Of a stretch of 39,723 nt of DNA, positions 1 to 8,113 are shown in pieces. Origin of the DNA: Vreelandella venusta. Lineage in GTDB: Bacteria; Pseudomonadota; Gammaproteobacteria; Pseudomonadales; Halomonadaceae. Positions within the stretch are counted from its first letter, which is position 1. Each line of letters opens with the position of its first letter. The translations under genes were made by a program, and so were the position numbers. The notes under the pieces are model-generated. The model made no database searches and was not told the origin of the DNA. It worked only from the letters and a program-made list of their open reading frames with translations. The stretch is from contig NZ_BJUL01000025.1 of assembly GCF_007989605.1 (NCBI RefSeq), positions 1 through 39,723 of the forward strand, given 5' to 3'.

Positions 1-532
<532 letters not shown>

Positions 533-586
533 CCGCTGACAGTTGACTCGCGATGCTTATTTTTTATTCCTTCAGGAGATAACCGC

Positions 587-913
587 ATGTTTAAAGGTGG
601 AATGGGCAACATAATGAAGCAAGCCCAAGAGATGCAGGAAAAGATGCAGCAGATTCAAGAAGAAGCTGCTAAAGCGGAAGTACATGGCGAAGCGGGCGCC
701 GGTATGGTGAAAATCACCATGAACGGCCGTCACGATGTTACCAATGTCACTATCGATCCCAGCGTTCTTGAAGAAGACAAAGAGCTGTTGGAAGATTTGC
801 TCGCTGCTGCGGTGAATGATGCTGTTCGTAAAGTAGAAGCAAACTCCAAAGCGAAAATGGAAGAAGCGACGGCAGGCTTAAACTTGCCGCCTGGCTTCAA
901 GATGCCGTTCTAA
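587..913 (+). CDS. ybaB: YbaB/EbfC family nucleoid-associated protein
   Basis: A 108-residue DNA-binding protein of the YbaB/EbfC family, which forms small dimers that coat DNA and are linked to recombinational repair. The sequence starts [20 protein letters not shown], a long N-terminal helix typical of the family. It is followed by [21 protein letters not shown] and the characteristic C-terminal LPPGFKMPF. The length matches the E. coli protein (109). An AGGAG motif lies about 8 nt before the ATG. It sits between dnaX and recR, with only 2 nt to recR, so the three are probably co-transcribed. Confidence 0.97.
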   Translation: MFKGGMGNIMKQAQEMQEKMQQIQEEAAKAEVHGEAGAGMVKITMNGRHDVTNVTIDPSVLEEDKELLEDLLAAAVNDAVRKVEANSKAKMEEATAGLNLPPGFKMPF

Positions 914-915
914 GC

Positions 916-1521
916 ATGCGCTTTTCCCCGCTTGTTGAGCAACTGATGGACGCTTTTCGTGTGTTGCCGGGCGTTGGGCCAAAAACGGCTCAACGCATGG
1001 CGATGCATTTGCTAGAACGCGAGCGCCCAGGAGGGCAACGGTTGGCAGCGGTAATTCAGCAGGCCATTGAAGAAGTTGGTTATTGCCAGTGCTGCCGAAC
1101 GTTGACTGAAGCGGATATCTGCGCGCTGTGCGAAAGTCCCCGCCGTGATGATGCGTTGCTGTGTGTCGTTGAGTCGCCTGCTGATCAGCTTGCTATTGAA
1201 GAGGCGGGGGGCTTCCAAGGGCGCTATTTTGTCTTACATGGTCATCTTTCGCCGCTGGACGGCATTGGTCCAGATGCCATTGGATTGGATTTATTGGAAA
1301 GCCGCGTAGCAGAAGGCAATATTCGCGAAATCGTGCTTGCCACCAATCCAACTGTAGAAGGTGAGGCAACCGCGCACTTCATTGCCGGCCAACTTGCCCA
1401 CTACGGTGTCTCTTTTTCGCGACTCGCCTATGGTGTGCCCATGGGCGGAGAGCTTGAGTATGTAGACGGTGGTACGCTAAGCCGCGCCTTTAATGGTCGC
1501 CAGCCTTTCGCCAGCGATTGA
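916..1521 (+). CDS. recR: Recombination mediator protein RecR
   Basis: RecR works with RecO and RecF to load RecA on gapped DNA. The 201 residues show the expected order. A helix-hairpin-helix lies at about 15-27 ([13 protein letters not shown]). A four-cysteine zinc finger follows, with C57, C60, C69 and C72 ([16 protein letters not shown]). A Toprim domain spans about 80-175, with the acidic VVESPAD strand and the NPTVEGEAT segment. A terminal [15 protein letters not shown] motif closes it. Length is normal for the family. The stop overlaps the beginning of the following reading frame by 4 nt if the upstream TTG of rnd is used. Confidence 0.98.
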   Translation: MRFSPLVEQLMDAFRVLPGVGPKTAQRMAMHLLERERPGGQRLAAVIQQAIEEVGYCQCCRTLTEADICALCESPRRDDALLCVVESPADQLAIEEAGGFQGRYFVLHGHLSPLDGIGPDAIGLDLLESRVAEGNIREIVLATNPTVEGEATAHFIAGQLAHYGVSFSRLAYGVPMGGELEYVDGGTLSRAFNGRQPFASD

Positions 1522-1574
1522 CCCTTATAAAAAACGCAAGCGCTTTTGCGATTGTGCCAACCCGGAAGTTTGCT

Positions 1575-2705
1575 TTGTCCTCTTTAGCCCCCCAGTTGTA
1601 TCAATGGATTGATAGTGCCGACGCCTTAGATGCTGCATGCGAGCAGGTCGCTGGTGCCAGTGTGATTGCCCTAGATACTGAGTTTTTCCGTGAAAATACG
1701 TTTTTTCCGGTGCCAGCGCTTATTCAGTTCACCGCCGGCGACATGGCGTATTTAGTGGATCCGGTGAGCACGCCTTGCACCGCTGCTTTTGGTGATTTGT
1801 TGCAAAATAGTGCTATCAAATTACTGCATGCCTGCAGCGAAGACCTCGAGGTTTTCCAGCACTGGGCTGGCGTATTGCCAGCACCGCTCATCGATACACA
1901 AGTTGCTCAGGCTTTTTTGGGGGAAACTCCCGGCATGGGCTATCAAAAATTGGTAGAGCACTGGATGGGGGAAACGCTGCCTAAAGAAGAGACGCGTTCC
2001 AACTGGTTAGAGCGCCCCTTGACGCCCTCCCAGTGTGAATATGCGGCGTTAGATGTTATCTATTTGCTGAAGGTCTGGGAGTTTCAAGCAGAGAAACTTG
2101 AGCAATTAGGGCGGCGCGAGTGGCTAAACGAGGAGTGTGCCAGTCTTATTGAGCAGGCAGGCCGCAGCGTCGAGAGCGATGGCCAATGGTATACGCGCCA
2201 GCGGCAGCTATGGCGTCTTGATCCTCGCCAGCTTGAAGCCTACCGCTTAATGACCATTTGGCGGGAAGGGGAAACCCGCCGTCGGGATTTACCGCGTAAT
2301 TGGTTGGTTAGCGATAAGCTGTTGTTCGCGGTGGCTGAAAAAATGCCTAAAAATCGTTATGAGCTAGCAGACGTTGAAGGGGTTAAGCCGCCCCTGGTTA
2401 AAAAAGAGGGCGATACGCTGTTGTCGCTGGTGAAACAGGCTCAACATTGCCCCGAAGGTGATTTGCCTGCGCGCTGGCCAGACCCGATGCATCCGGTGTT
2501 TAAACGGCGCTTTAAAGCACTTAAAAAGGTAGTGACTGAGAAGGCTGCTGAGCTACAAATAGCGCCCGAAATGTTACTGCGGCGGCGAGATATTGAGGCG
2601 CTCGTGATGCAGCGGCTTGCAAATCAGCCATTAACGGCACTCGGCGGTTGGCGTCATACCTATTTAGCTCAAGAAATTCATCAGGCGCTTGAGGAGTCAG
2701 CGTAA
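1575..2705 (+). CDS. rnd: Ribonuclease D
   Basis: A 3'-5' exoribonuclease that trims the 3' ends of tRNA precursors. A DEDD exonuclease domain occupies the first half: ALDTEF gives the D-x-E pair (about D34 and E36), the HACSEDLEVF segment gives the third acidic residue (about D90), and the YAALDVIYL segment gives the last one. An HRDC domain follows at about 205-285 (AYRLMTIWREGETRRRDLPRNWLVSD). The open frame extends upstream to a TTG at 1518. I prefer the TTG at 1575 because GGAAG lies 6 nt before it and the resulting 376 residues equal the E. coli length (375). The start remains uncertain. The last base of the stop codon is the first base of the ycgL ATG, implying translational coupling. 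Confidence 0.93.
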   Translation: MSSLAPQLYQWIDSADALDAACEQVAGASVIALDTEFFRENTFFPVPALIQFTAGDMAYLVDPVSTPCTAAFGDLLQNSAIKLLHACSEDLEVFQHWAGVLPAPLIDTQVAQAFLGETPGMGYQKLVEHWMGETLPKEETRSNWLERPLTPSQCEYAALDVIYLLKVWEFQAEKLEQLGRREWLNEECASLIEQAGRSVESDGQWYTRQRQLWRLDPRQLEAYRLMTIWREGETRRRDLPRNWLVSDKLLFAVAEKMPKNRYELADVEGVKPPLVKKEGDTLLSLVKQAQHCPEGDLPARWPDPMHPVFKRRFKALKKVVTEKAAELQIAPEMLLRRRDIEALVMQRLANQPLTALGGWRHTYLAQEIHQALEESA

Positions 2706-2998
2706 TGAGCGAGAAACTGCTTTGTGAGATTTTAAAAAGCTCACGCAAAGACGAAATGTATCTCTACATAGATAAGCAGAAAGGGGTGTCATCCGTACCC
2801 GATGCATTAATGGACACCTTCGGTAAGCCAGTGCCGGTGCTGACAATGATACTGACCGCTGATAAAAAGCTGGCTCGGGTAAATGCTGCTGATGTGATGG
2901 AGGCAATCCAAGAGCAAGGTTTTTACCTGCAAATGCCGCCGGCGAAAGAAGCCTATTTGCTGGATATTCACCGCGCACAGGCAGCTAGCCGCGAATGA
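2705..2998 (+). CDS. ycgL: YcgL domain-containing protein
   Basis: A 97-residue protein of the YcgL (DUF709) family, widespread in gammaproteobacteria; its biochemical role is not firmly established. Family hallmarks visible here are the N-terminal YKSSRKDEMYLY-like segment (ILKSSRKDEMYLYIDK), FGKPVPVLTMILTADKKLARV and the C-terminal GFYLQMPPAKEAYLL. The ATG overlaps the rnd stop (TAATG), and the gene ends in ATGA at 2995-2998. That overlap begins the unusual mini-ORF series preceding acpH. Confidence 0.93.
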   Translation: MSEKLLCEILKSSRKDEMYLYIDKQKGVSSVPDALMDTFGKPVPVLTMILTADKKLARVNAADVMEAIQEQGFYLQMPPAKEAYLLDIHRAQAASRE

Positions 2999-3049
2999 AC
3001 GTAATGAGCTTCTTGCCATGAGCATTTTGCTATGAGCGTTTTGCCATGA
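2995..3049 (+). repeat. Four-copy 14-bp tandem repeat of a start-codon region, forming a chain of mini-ORFs into acpH
   Basis: ATG triplets at 3004, 3018, 3032 and 3046 are spaced exactly 14 nt apart. Each heads a related sequence (ATGAGCTTCTTGCC, ATGAGCATTTTGCT, ATGAGCGTTTTGCC, ATGAACTTTCTTGC). The fourth copy is the real acpH start. The first three read as short ORFs: MSFLP with an in-frame upstream ATG at 2995 giving MNVMSFLP, then MSILL, then MSVLP. Each ends in a TGA that overlaps the next ATG as ATGA. The ycgL stop also overlaps the ATG at 2995. The arrangement is seen directly; any role in translation reinitiation is inference. No clear Shine-Dalgarno sequence lies inside the array. 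Confidence 0.85.
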
Positions 3050-3642
3050 ACTTTCTTGCCCATGCTTGGCTTGCCCATCCTGGCAGTGATGAGTTTCTGT
3101 ACGGAAATTTGATTGCTGACGGTGTGAAGGGGCAAGACTTAACGGCTTGGTCGCCAGATGTTGCTAGCGGCATACGGCATCATCGCCGTGTGGATGCTTG
3201 GATTGATCGGCATCCAAACGTTTTAGAGGCCAAGCAGCGCGCGCCACGTGCTCAGCGGCGTTACGCCGGTATCGCGTTAGATATCGTGTGGGATCATTTT
3301 CTTGCTCGTCAGCAGGCGGGAGAGCAGCAGCACCAGTTAATCGAGCGCTGCTATCAGCTGTTACAGGCTTGGCCTGCACCGCAACGGTTGTCTACCATGA
3401 TGCCGCTGCTGGTTAAGCATGATTGGCTACACCGATACGCTGATTTTGACTTTACCTGTCGCGCAGTAGCCGGCGTAGGTCAACGGCTATCAGGGCCGAA
3501 CCGCTTAGCCGAGTTAGTGCCTTGGCTCTACCTGGACTATGCATGCTTAGCCGCCGACTTTGCCGTGTTATGGCAAGAGTGCCGAGTTACGCTAACCAGC
3601 AGCGGTGGAACTGCGGAGGGTGAGGATATTCAGACATGTTGA
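3046..3642 (+). CDS. acpH: ACP phosphodiesterase (acyl carrier protein hydrolase)
   Basis: A 198-residue member of the AcpH family (DUF479), HD-like metal-dependent hydrolases that remove 4'-phosphopantetheine from holo-acyl carrier protein. Visible family segments are the start MNFLAHAWLAHPGSDEFLYG, then NLIADGVKG, GIRHHRRVDAWIDRHP and ALDIVWDHFLAR, whose His and Asp residues fit metal binding. Length is close to E. coli AcpH (193). Translation is unlikely to rely on a strong ribosome-binding site, since three repeated mini-ORFs directly precede the ATG. It follows ycgL and precedes ycgN, probably in one transcript. Confidence 0.9.
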   Translation: MNFLAHAWLAHPGSDEFLYGNLIADGVKGQDLTAWSPDVASGIRHHRRVDAWIDRHPNVLEAKQRAPRAQRRYAGIALDIVWDHFLARQQAGEQQHQLIERCYQLLQAWPAPQRLSTMMPLLVKHDWLHRYADFDFTCRAVAGVGQRLSGPNRLAELVPWLYLDYACLAADFAVLWQECRVTLTSSGGTAEGEDIQTC

Positions 3643-3657
3643 AAGTAAAGGGAATCA

Positions 3658-4119
3658 ATGATGGTAGCGGCCATGCGTGAACGCTTCTGGGAAAGATATT
3701 CGCTAGAAGAATTAACGCCCCAAGAGTGGGAGGCGCTATGCGATGGCTGTGGCCAGTGTTGCTTGTTGAAGCTCCACGACGATGAAACGCAAGAATTGGC
3801 GGTGCTTAACGTTGCCTGTCGGTTGCTGGATATTCACAGTTGCCAGTGCAGTGACTATGAAAATCGTTTCGATAGCGTACCCGACTGTACCCAACTGACG
3901 CCTGAGCTCGTCAAAGAGTTTACCTGGCTGCCGCACACATGTGGCTATCGGCGTGTTGCTGAAGGGCGCAAGCTAGCAGGATGGCATCCGCTGCTGAGTA
4001 ATGATGCTGAGCGCGTTCACCGGAAGGGCGTGAGCGTAAGAAGCTTTGCGGTTTCCCAAGATGACGTGCCCGAGCGCCTGTTGGAAGAGCATATTATCGC
4101 TGTATTGCCGATGTCCTAA
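3658..4119 (+). CDS. ycgN: YcgN family cysteine-cluster protein (UPF0260)
   Basis: A 153-residue protein of the YcgN/UPF0260 family, whose function is unknown. It is rich in conserved cysteines: CDGCGQCC (C28, C31, C34, C35), C54, CQC (C62, C64), PDC (C77) and TCGYR (C95), a pattern suggesting metal or cluster binding. The WLPHTCGYR and GWHPLLS segments match the family. A purine-rich AAAGGGA precedes the ATG; in-frame ATGs at 3661 and 3673 are alternatives. It is the last gene of the rnd-ycgL-acpH-ycgN series and is followed by a terminator hairpin. Confidence 0.92.
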   Translation: MMVAAMRERFWERYSLEELTPQEWEALCDGCGQCCLLKLHDDETQELAVLNVACRLLDIHSCQCSDYENRFDSVPDCTQLTPELVKEFTWLPHTCGYRRVAEGRKLAGWHPLLSNDAERVHRKGVSVRSFAVSQDDVPERLLEEHIIAVLPMS

Positions 4120-4153
4120 ACCTAACCGTTGCCCTCCCTGGCATGCTCATTAA

Positions 4154-4190
4154 CCGCTGGCTAACGGTCATAACGTTAGCTGGCGGTTTT
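4154..4190 (+). terminator. Rho-independent terminator after ycgN
   Basis: The arms CCGCTGGCTAACG (4154-4166) and CGTTAGCTGGCGG (4174-4186) pair over 13 positions, with two G-T wobbles, around a 7-nt loop. TTTTGCTTTTT follows. The right arm also carries the end of the convergent small minus-strand gene, whose stop codon lies at 4176-4178. Confidence 0.85.
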
Positions 4191-4343
4191 GCTTTTTGTG
4201 CTATCCCAAATGGTTAAAAACGCTTCTTTAAGCGGCGAGGGCTGTGGCTTCGCTGTGGTTTCTCGCGTCGCCGCTTGATCGGTTGGCGCTGTTGTCTTTA
4301 GCGGGGTATCCCAAATGGTTGGAAACTGTTCCTGGTAGCTCAT
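4176..4343 (-). CDS. Small hypothetical protein (55 aa) with duplicated TIWD motif
   Basis: I do not recognise this family. The frame starts MSYQEQFPTIWDTPLK and ends LKEAFLTIWDSTKSKTAS. It therefore has two copies of a F-x-T-I-W-D-[ST] motif, near residues 7-13 and 43-49, separated by a Thr/Pro/Ala-rich linker that is probably disordered. The motif copies are encoded by a 14-bp direct repeat (TATCCCAAATGGTT on the plus strand at 4202-4215 and 4307-4320). Evidence that it is real: an ATG preceded by AGGAG (4350-4354) at 6-nt spacing, a full open frame between two terminators, and an upstream palindrome. Two short aromatic/acidic motifs joined by a flexible linker suggest a binding peptide for a partner protein; that is inference. 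Confidence 0.6.
   Translation of the reverse strand: MSYQEQFPTIWDTPLKTTAPTDQAATRETTAKPQPSPLKEAFLTIWDSTKSKTAS
4202..4320. repeat. 14-bp direct repeat TATCCCAAATGGTT (two copies)
   Basis: Perfect copies lie at 4202-4215 and 4307-4320, 105 bp apart, which is a multiple of three. They encode the two TIWD motifs of the small minus-strand protein in the same frame. Confidence 0.9.
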
Positions 4344-4407
4344 GGTGTGCTCCTGATTCTGCTGGTTAGACGTTTGTCTATAAAACTAATAGATAGTATG
4401 ACGTAAA

Positions 4408-4442
4408 AATAATTTTATGGAAATGCTTTCCATAAAATTATT
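4408..4442. promoter_or_regulatory. Perfect 16-bp AT-rich inverted repeat (candidate operator)
   Basis: The arms AATAATTTTATGGAAA (4408-4423) and TTTCCATAAAATTATT (4427-4442) are exact complements around a 3-nt TGC centre. It lies between the terminator of ptrB and the start of the small TIWD gene, about 65 nt upstream of that gene's ATG. A repressor or activator site for the small gene is the simplest reading; a second terminator-like hairpin is possible but there is no GC-rich stem with a U-run. Confidence 0.6.
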
Positions 4443-4448
4443 GCTCAC

Positions 4449-4473
4449 AAAAAAAGCAGCGCCTAGGCGCTGC
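4449..4473 (-). terminator. Rho-independent terminator of ptrB
   Basis: GCAGCGCCTAGGCGCTGC (4456-4473) is a perfect palindrome. Read on the minus strand it is followed by seven T residues (plus-strand A-run 4449-4455). It stands about 45 nt after the ptrB stop. Confidence 0.9.
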
Positions 4474-4515
4474 CTGAATGCTATTTTGGAACTTGCACTG
4501 TTTGTTGATAAGTAA

Positions 4516-6621
4516 CTATTGCGCTTGCTTTGCCGTATCCATGGGGGCTAGCCCGAGTGCCCACAGAATAAATGCGTCTTGGCGAGCCGTATCTCGCCAA
4601 GCTTTGAACCTGCCGGATGCGCCGCCGTGGCCGCTAGTCATGTCGGTATGAAGCAGTACAGGAGCATTGCCTTGTTGCGCCTCGCTAACGCGGGCATAAA
4701 ACTTGGCAGGCTCCCAGTAACTAACGCGAGTATCAAACCAGTTGCCCTCTATCCATAGCGCTGGGTAGTGCTGGGCGCGTATGTTGTCGATAGGTGAGTA
4801 GCCAGCGATACGCTCAGCGACTTCTGGGTCTTCAGGATTGCCCCACTCACTATATTCGGCGGTGGTAAGCGGTAACTCTGGGTTCTGCATAGTACGGAGC
4901 ACATCCAGAAACGGCACCTCCAATATCGCTGCGCAAAATGCCTCAGGTTTACGGTTGATGCAGGTGCCGACTAACAAACCGCCTGCGCTTGCCCCACAAG
5001 CCACTATCCGTGCTGGCTGGCTAAGCCCCTCGTTTACTAGCGCCTCTCGGGCAGCTAAGAAGTCGTTAAAGCTATTCTCTTTATAAGCCATTTTGCCCTT
5101 TAGATACCACGGTTCGCCTCGCTCACCGCCGCCGCGTACGTGGGCGACTGCAAAGGCTGCGCCACGTTCCAGTAGTTCGAGCCGAGCAATTGAGAACCAG
5201 GGATCAAGTGCTTCACCATAGGCACCATATCCATACAGCAGCGTGGGCAGTGGTTGGCCGGCTAAGTCAGCGCGCATGACAATGGATACTGGCACGCGTT
5301 CGCCATCAGCGCTGGTTGCCCATATACGTTGGCTGACTAATTGATCTGGCTGCAGTTGGCCATAAATGGGCACTTGCTTAAGTAGCGTACGTTCACCGCT
5401 ATCCAGGTTTAGCGCATACCAGCTGGGAGGGCGAGTAAACGACTCTTCACGTAGATGGACGGTATTGGCATCGAAGTGTGGCGAATCTTCTAGCAACTGC
5501 GAGCAGGGCGTTTCAGGTAGCTCTATATGCTTATCTAGTGTGAGGTTGTGATCTTTATCTAGCACTAAGCGGCGTAACATAACCTGGGCATCACGATGGC
5601 TTCGCTCGGCGATGATTAGCCCCCATGCAAACGCATCGACCCCTTCTAGGGTAGTGTCTTCACGGTGGGCTATCAGCGACTTCCACTCGGCAGTAGGGTT
5701 ACTGAGCTGAGCAGTGCTTGTGAAGTCGAGTTGAAAATGCGGGCCGGCGAGATTTTGTAAGCGATAAAACGTACCAGGGCGATGATCAATGCTCACTTCA
5801 ACCCCTGCCTGGCGGGCATGTAGGCACATCGGGGAAGCATGTGGCTGGTCTGCCGGCACGGCATGGATTTCTGTTGTATCTTTCGAACCGCTTTCAATCA
5901 AAAGCCATGCTTTCGAGCGCGTTTTGCCAATCCCAATCCAGAACTCCGAATCGTTCTCACGCATTACTAAGCTTGGTTCTGCAAGGCTTTCTGGCGTTGA
6001 AAACGGTACCCACACACGCCAGATCGAGTCCGGACGCTGAGTGTCATCAAAGCGTGTAAATAGCAGCGTTGCGCCGTTGGTTGTCTCATTCTCTGCCCAG
6101 CATACGCTAGGGCCAATATCGCTTAGTAGTTGCTGAGGTTTTCCGTCAGGTAGTGCTTTTAACCACAGTGTAAAGCGCTCGTCGCCTTGGGTATCTTCCG
6201 TCCAGGCAAGCCACTGCTCATTCGGGGAAAGTGCCATGTCGCCCATATCATAAAAAGGCTGACCGGCGGCACGCTCACGTACGTCAAGAAAGCACTCGTG
6301 AGCATCGGGCTGGTTGTTTCGGTGGCGCCACCAGCAGGGGTAGTCATCTTCGGCGGCAGTCGTGCTCCAGAACGTAAAGTGGTCAAGCGCTGTCTTAAGG
6401 CTGGTTATTGCCAATTCACGACGCGCTAAGTGGCTTTGATAAAGTGTTTCAGCAAGCGGCCGTAAAGGAGCAAACCATTCATTATGCTGGTGGTTCGCGG
6501 CTGCTAAAAAAAGCGATACGTCAGGCGCATCACGCTCTTCTAACCAGTGCCATTCTGGAGAATTAGCGCGATAATAATGCGTGACAGGCGAGCCTTCGTG
6601 CTTATCAGGCTGTGCTTTCAT
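4516..6621 (-). CDS. ptrB: Oligopeptidase B, prolyl oligopeptidase family (S9A)
   Basis: A cytosolic serine peptidase of the S9A family that cleaves short peptides after basic residues. The N-terminal two thirds form the beta-propeller, with repeats such as GDMALSPNEQWLAWTED. The C-terminal alpha/beta-hydrolase domain shows YGYGAYGEALDPWF, HVRGGGERGEPWYLKGK, the nucleophile motif GASAGG, NPEDPEVAE with YSPIDNI, and SGHGG with the catalytic His. The segment YWEPAKFYARV and the overall pattern fit oligopeptidase B better than prolyl endopeptidase. The ATG at 6621 gives 701 residues (E. coli 686). A TTG at 6651 preceded by GGAGA would add ten residues and cannot be excluded. It is divergent from the membrane-protein gene at 6684 and has its own terminator. 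Confidence 0.92.
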   Translation of the reverse strand: MKAQPDKHEGSPVTHYYRANSPEWHWLEERDAPDVSLFLAAANHQHNEWFAPLRPLAETLYQSHLARRELAITSLKTALDHFTFWSTTAAEDDYPCWWRHRNNQPDAHECFLDVRERAAGQPFYDMGDMALSPNEQWLAWTEDTQGDERFTLWLKALPDGKPQQLLSDIGPSVCWAENETTNGATLLFTRFDDTQRPDSIWRVWVPFSTPESLAEPSLVMRENDSEFWIGIGKTRSKAWLLIESGSKDTTEIHAVPADQPHASPMCLHARQAGVEVSIDHRPGTFYRLQNLAGPHFQLDFTSTAQLSNPTAEWKSLIAHREDTTLEGVDAFAWGLIIAERSHRDAQVMLRRLVLDKDHNLTLDKHIELPETPCSQLLEDSPHFDANTVHLREESFTRPPSWYALNLDSGERTLLKQVPIYGQLQPDQLVSQRIWATSADGERVPVSIVMRADLAGQPLPTLLYGYGAYGEALDPWFSIARLELLERGAAFAVAHVRGGGERGEPWYLKGKMAYKENSFNDFLAAREALVNEGLSQPARIVACGASAGGLLVGTCINRKPEAFCAAILEVPFLDVLRTMQNPELPLTTAEYSEWGNPEDPEVAERIAGYSPIDNIRAQHYPALWIEGNWFDTRVSYWEPAKFYARVSEAQQGNAPVLLHTDMTSGHGGASGRFKAWRDTARQDAFILWALGLAPMDTAKQAQ

Positions 6622-6683
6622 AAATTGATAGGTACCATAACGGGAAATCAACGTCGGGTGTCTCCACCCACATGAGGGGTATT

Positions 6684-7109
6684 ATGCTGTTTGAAGACTC
6701 AATGTCACTGCTGTGGTCAAGTTATTACGTTCTTTCACTGGTTGTACTGGTTGCTGTCTACTTTGCGCTAGCTTTCTTGCCTCGCCTACCGCGTTTGGTG
6801 ATTACTTGGTGTGTGGCGGGGGCGATGTGGATACCTGCAGGGTATCAGTTACCGTTAGTAGAAGAGGGTGAGTTTTATACCGGCTGGGCACCGGCTGCCA
6901 TGGTGTCTGCGGTTGCTTTTCTTGAGCATAGCGCCAGTGCACTACGGGGTGGTTTGCTGTGGTTGATTTTAGGCATTGCCTTAGGCGCATGTGTTGGCAT
7001 TGCCCTGTGGTGGTGGCGTAGGCCAGAACCTTATGACGATGTGTCTCAGCATCAGTCCCAGGAAGAAGATCCTCAGCCAACCCGGCGCCGGGAACCAGTG
7101 ATTAACTAA
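6684..7109 (+). CDS. Small integral membrane protein, function unknown
   Basis: Not recognised at family level. The 141-residue product has about three hydrophobic segments: about 10-30 (LLWSSYYVLSLVVLVAVYF), about 36-55, and about 92-114 (LLWLILGIALGACVGIALWW). After that comes a polar, acidic then basic tail (SQHQSQEEDPQPTRRREP) that is probably cytosolic. GAGGGG stands just before the ATG at 6684; an ATG at 6672 would add four residues. It is divergent from ptrB and 33 nt before the yafJ-like gene, so it is probably co-transcribed with the latter. Confidence 0.75.
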   Translation: MLFEDSMSLLWSSYYVLSLVVLVAVYFALAFLPRLPRLVITWCVAGAMWIPAGYQLPLVEEGEFYTGWAPAAMVSAVAFLEHSASALRGGLLWLILGIALGACVGIALWWWRRPEPYDDVSQHQSQEEDPQPTRRREPVIN

Positions 7110-7142
7110 TGCGAGTACAAGGCGCGATGATGGAGCTAGCCG

Positions 7143-7928
7143 ATGTGTGAATTACTAGGCATGAGCGCCAATGTTCCTACCGATATTTGTTTCAGCTTTT
7201 CCGGCTTTTTACACCGCGGTGGGGGCACTGGGCCTCACCGCGATGGGTGGGGCATCGCATTTTACGAGGAGGGTGGGTACCGCGAGTTTCGTGACCCTCA
7301 CCCTTCGGTTAATTCTCCGATAGCTCGCTTAATCTGTGAATATCCTATCAAGTCCAATGTAGTGATTAGCCACATTCGCCAAGCGAATGTAGGCGGCGTA
7401 CGGCTGGCAAATACCCACCCATTTACCCGTGAAATGTGGGGGCGGCCCTGGTGCTATGCCCATAATGGCCAATTGAGTGATTGGCAGCAGTTACCATTAG
7501 GTACGTACACCCCGGTAGGTAATACCGACAGTGAACATGCGTTTTGCTGGTTAATGGGCGAGCTGCGTCGTTGCTTTCCCACGCCGCCTGCGTTTCCTGA
7601 ATCATTGTGGGAGCGTTTGCATGGGCTATGTGAAGAGTTGCGCGGACTAGGCGTTTTTAACCTACTGTTATCTGATGGCGTTTACTTATATAGCTACTGC
7701 TCGACCAAGTTGGCGCATATTACTCGTCGCGCACCTTTTGGTGAGGCGGAGCTGTCCGATGCAGAGTTAACGGTTAACTTTATCGAGCATACGACGCCTA
7801 ACGATATTGTCTCTGTGATTGCTACAGAGCCGCTTACTCAAAATGAAGCGTGGCAGCGAATGGTTCCTGGTGAATTATTGGTATGGCGCGAGGGAGAGAT
7901 CAAAGCGAGTTACGGTCATAGCAAATAG
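7143..7928 (+). CDS. yafJ: Class II glutamine amidotransferase, YafJ type
   Basis: A 261-residue stand-alone Ntn-type glutaminase domain. The start MCELLGMSANVP puts the nucleophilic cysteine directly after Met, as in the family. Other hallmarks are GPHRDGWGIAFYE, SHIRQANVGGVRLANTHPF, YAHNGQLSDW and NTDSEHAFCWL. GGAG precedes the ATG by 6 nt. The physiological acceptor of the released ammonia is not known for YafJ proteins, and no partner synthase lies beside it here. It lies between a small membrane protein and fadD. Confidence 0.92.
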   Translation: MCELLGMSANVPTDICFSFSGFLHRGGGTGPHRDGWGIAFYEEGGYREFRDPHPSVNSPIARLICEYPIKSNVVISHIRQANVGGVRLANTHPFTREMWGRPWCYAHNGQLSDWQQLPLGTYTPVGNTDSEHAFCWLMGELRRCFPTPPAFPESLWERLHGLCEELRGLGVFNLLLSDGVYLYSYCSTKLAHITRRAPFGEAELSDAELTVNFIEHTTPNDIVSVIATEPLTQNEAWQRMVPGELLVWREGEIKASYGHSK

Positions 7929-7979
7929 TGTGGTGACACAGCGTGAGCGACAGCAACAGGGCAGTGCTTTAAGCTAAAG

Positions 7980-7997
7980 TTGAAACGCCAGTTTCAA
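7980..7997. promoter_or_regulatory. PsrA-like palindrome upstream of fadD
   Basis: TTGAAAC-GCCA-GTTTCAA is a perfect 7-bp inverted repeat with 4-nt spacer, 117 nt before the fadD ATG. It fits the PsrA operator form [G/C]AAAC-N2-4-GTTT[G/C] as I remember it for Pseudomonas. PsrA is a TetR-family, fatty-acid-responsive repressor. The repeat is seen; the regulator assignment is inference. Confidence 0.65.
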
Positions 7998-8113
7998 TCG
8001 ATCGTTTTACAGCGTGCTGCCTGTCGTATATGGTTGGCTCTTTTAGGCTTGCTAGTTAGTCACGCACAATAACAAGGTCGGTCAAATATCGACACGGATA
8101 GCGGAGATTGCCC

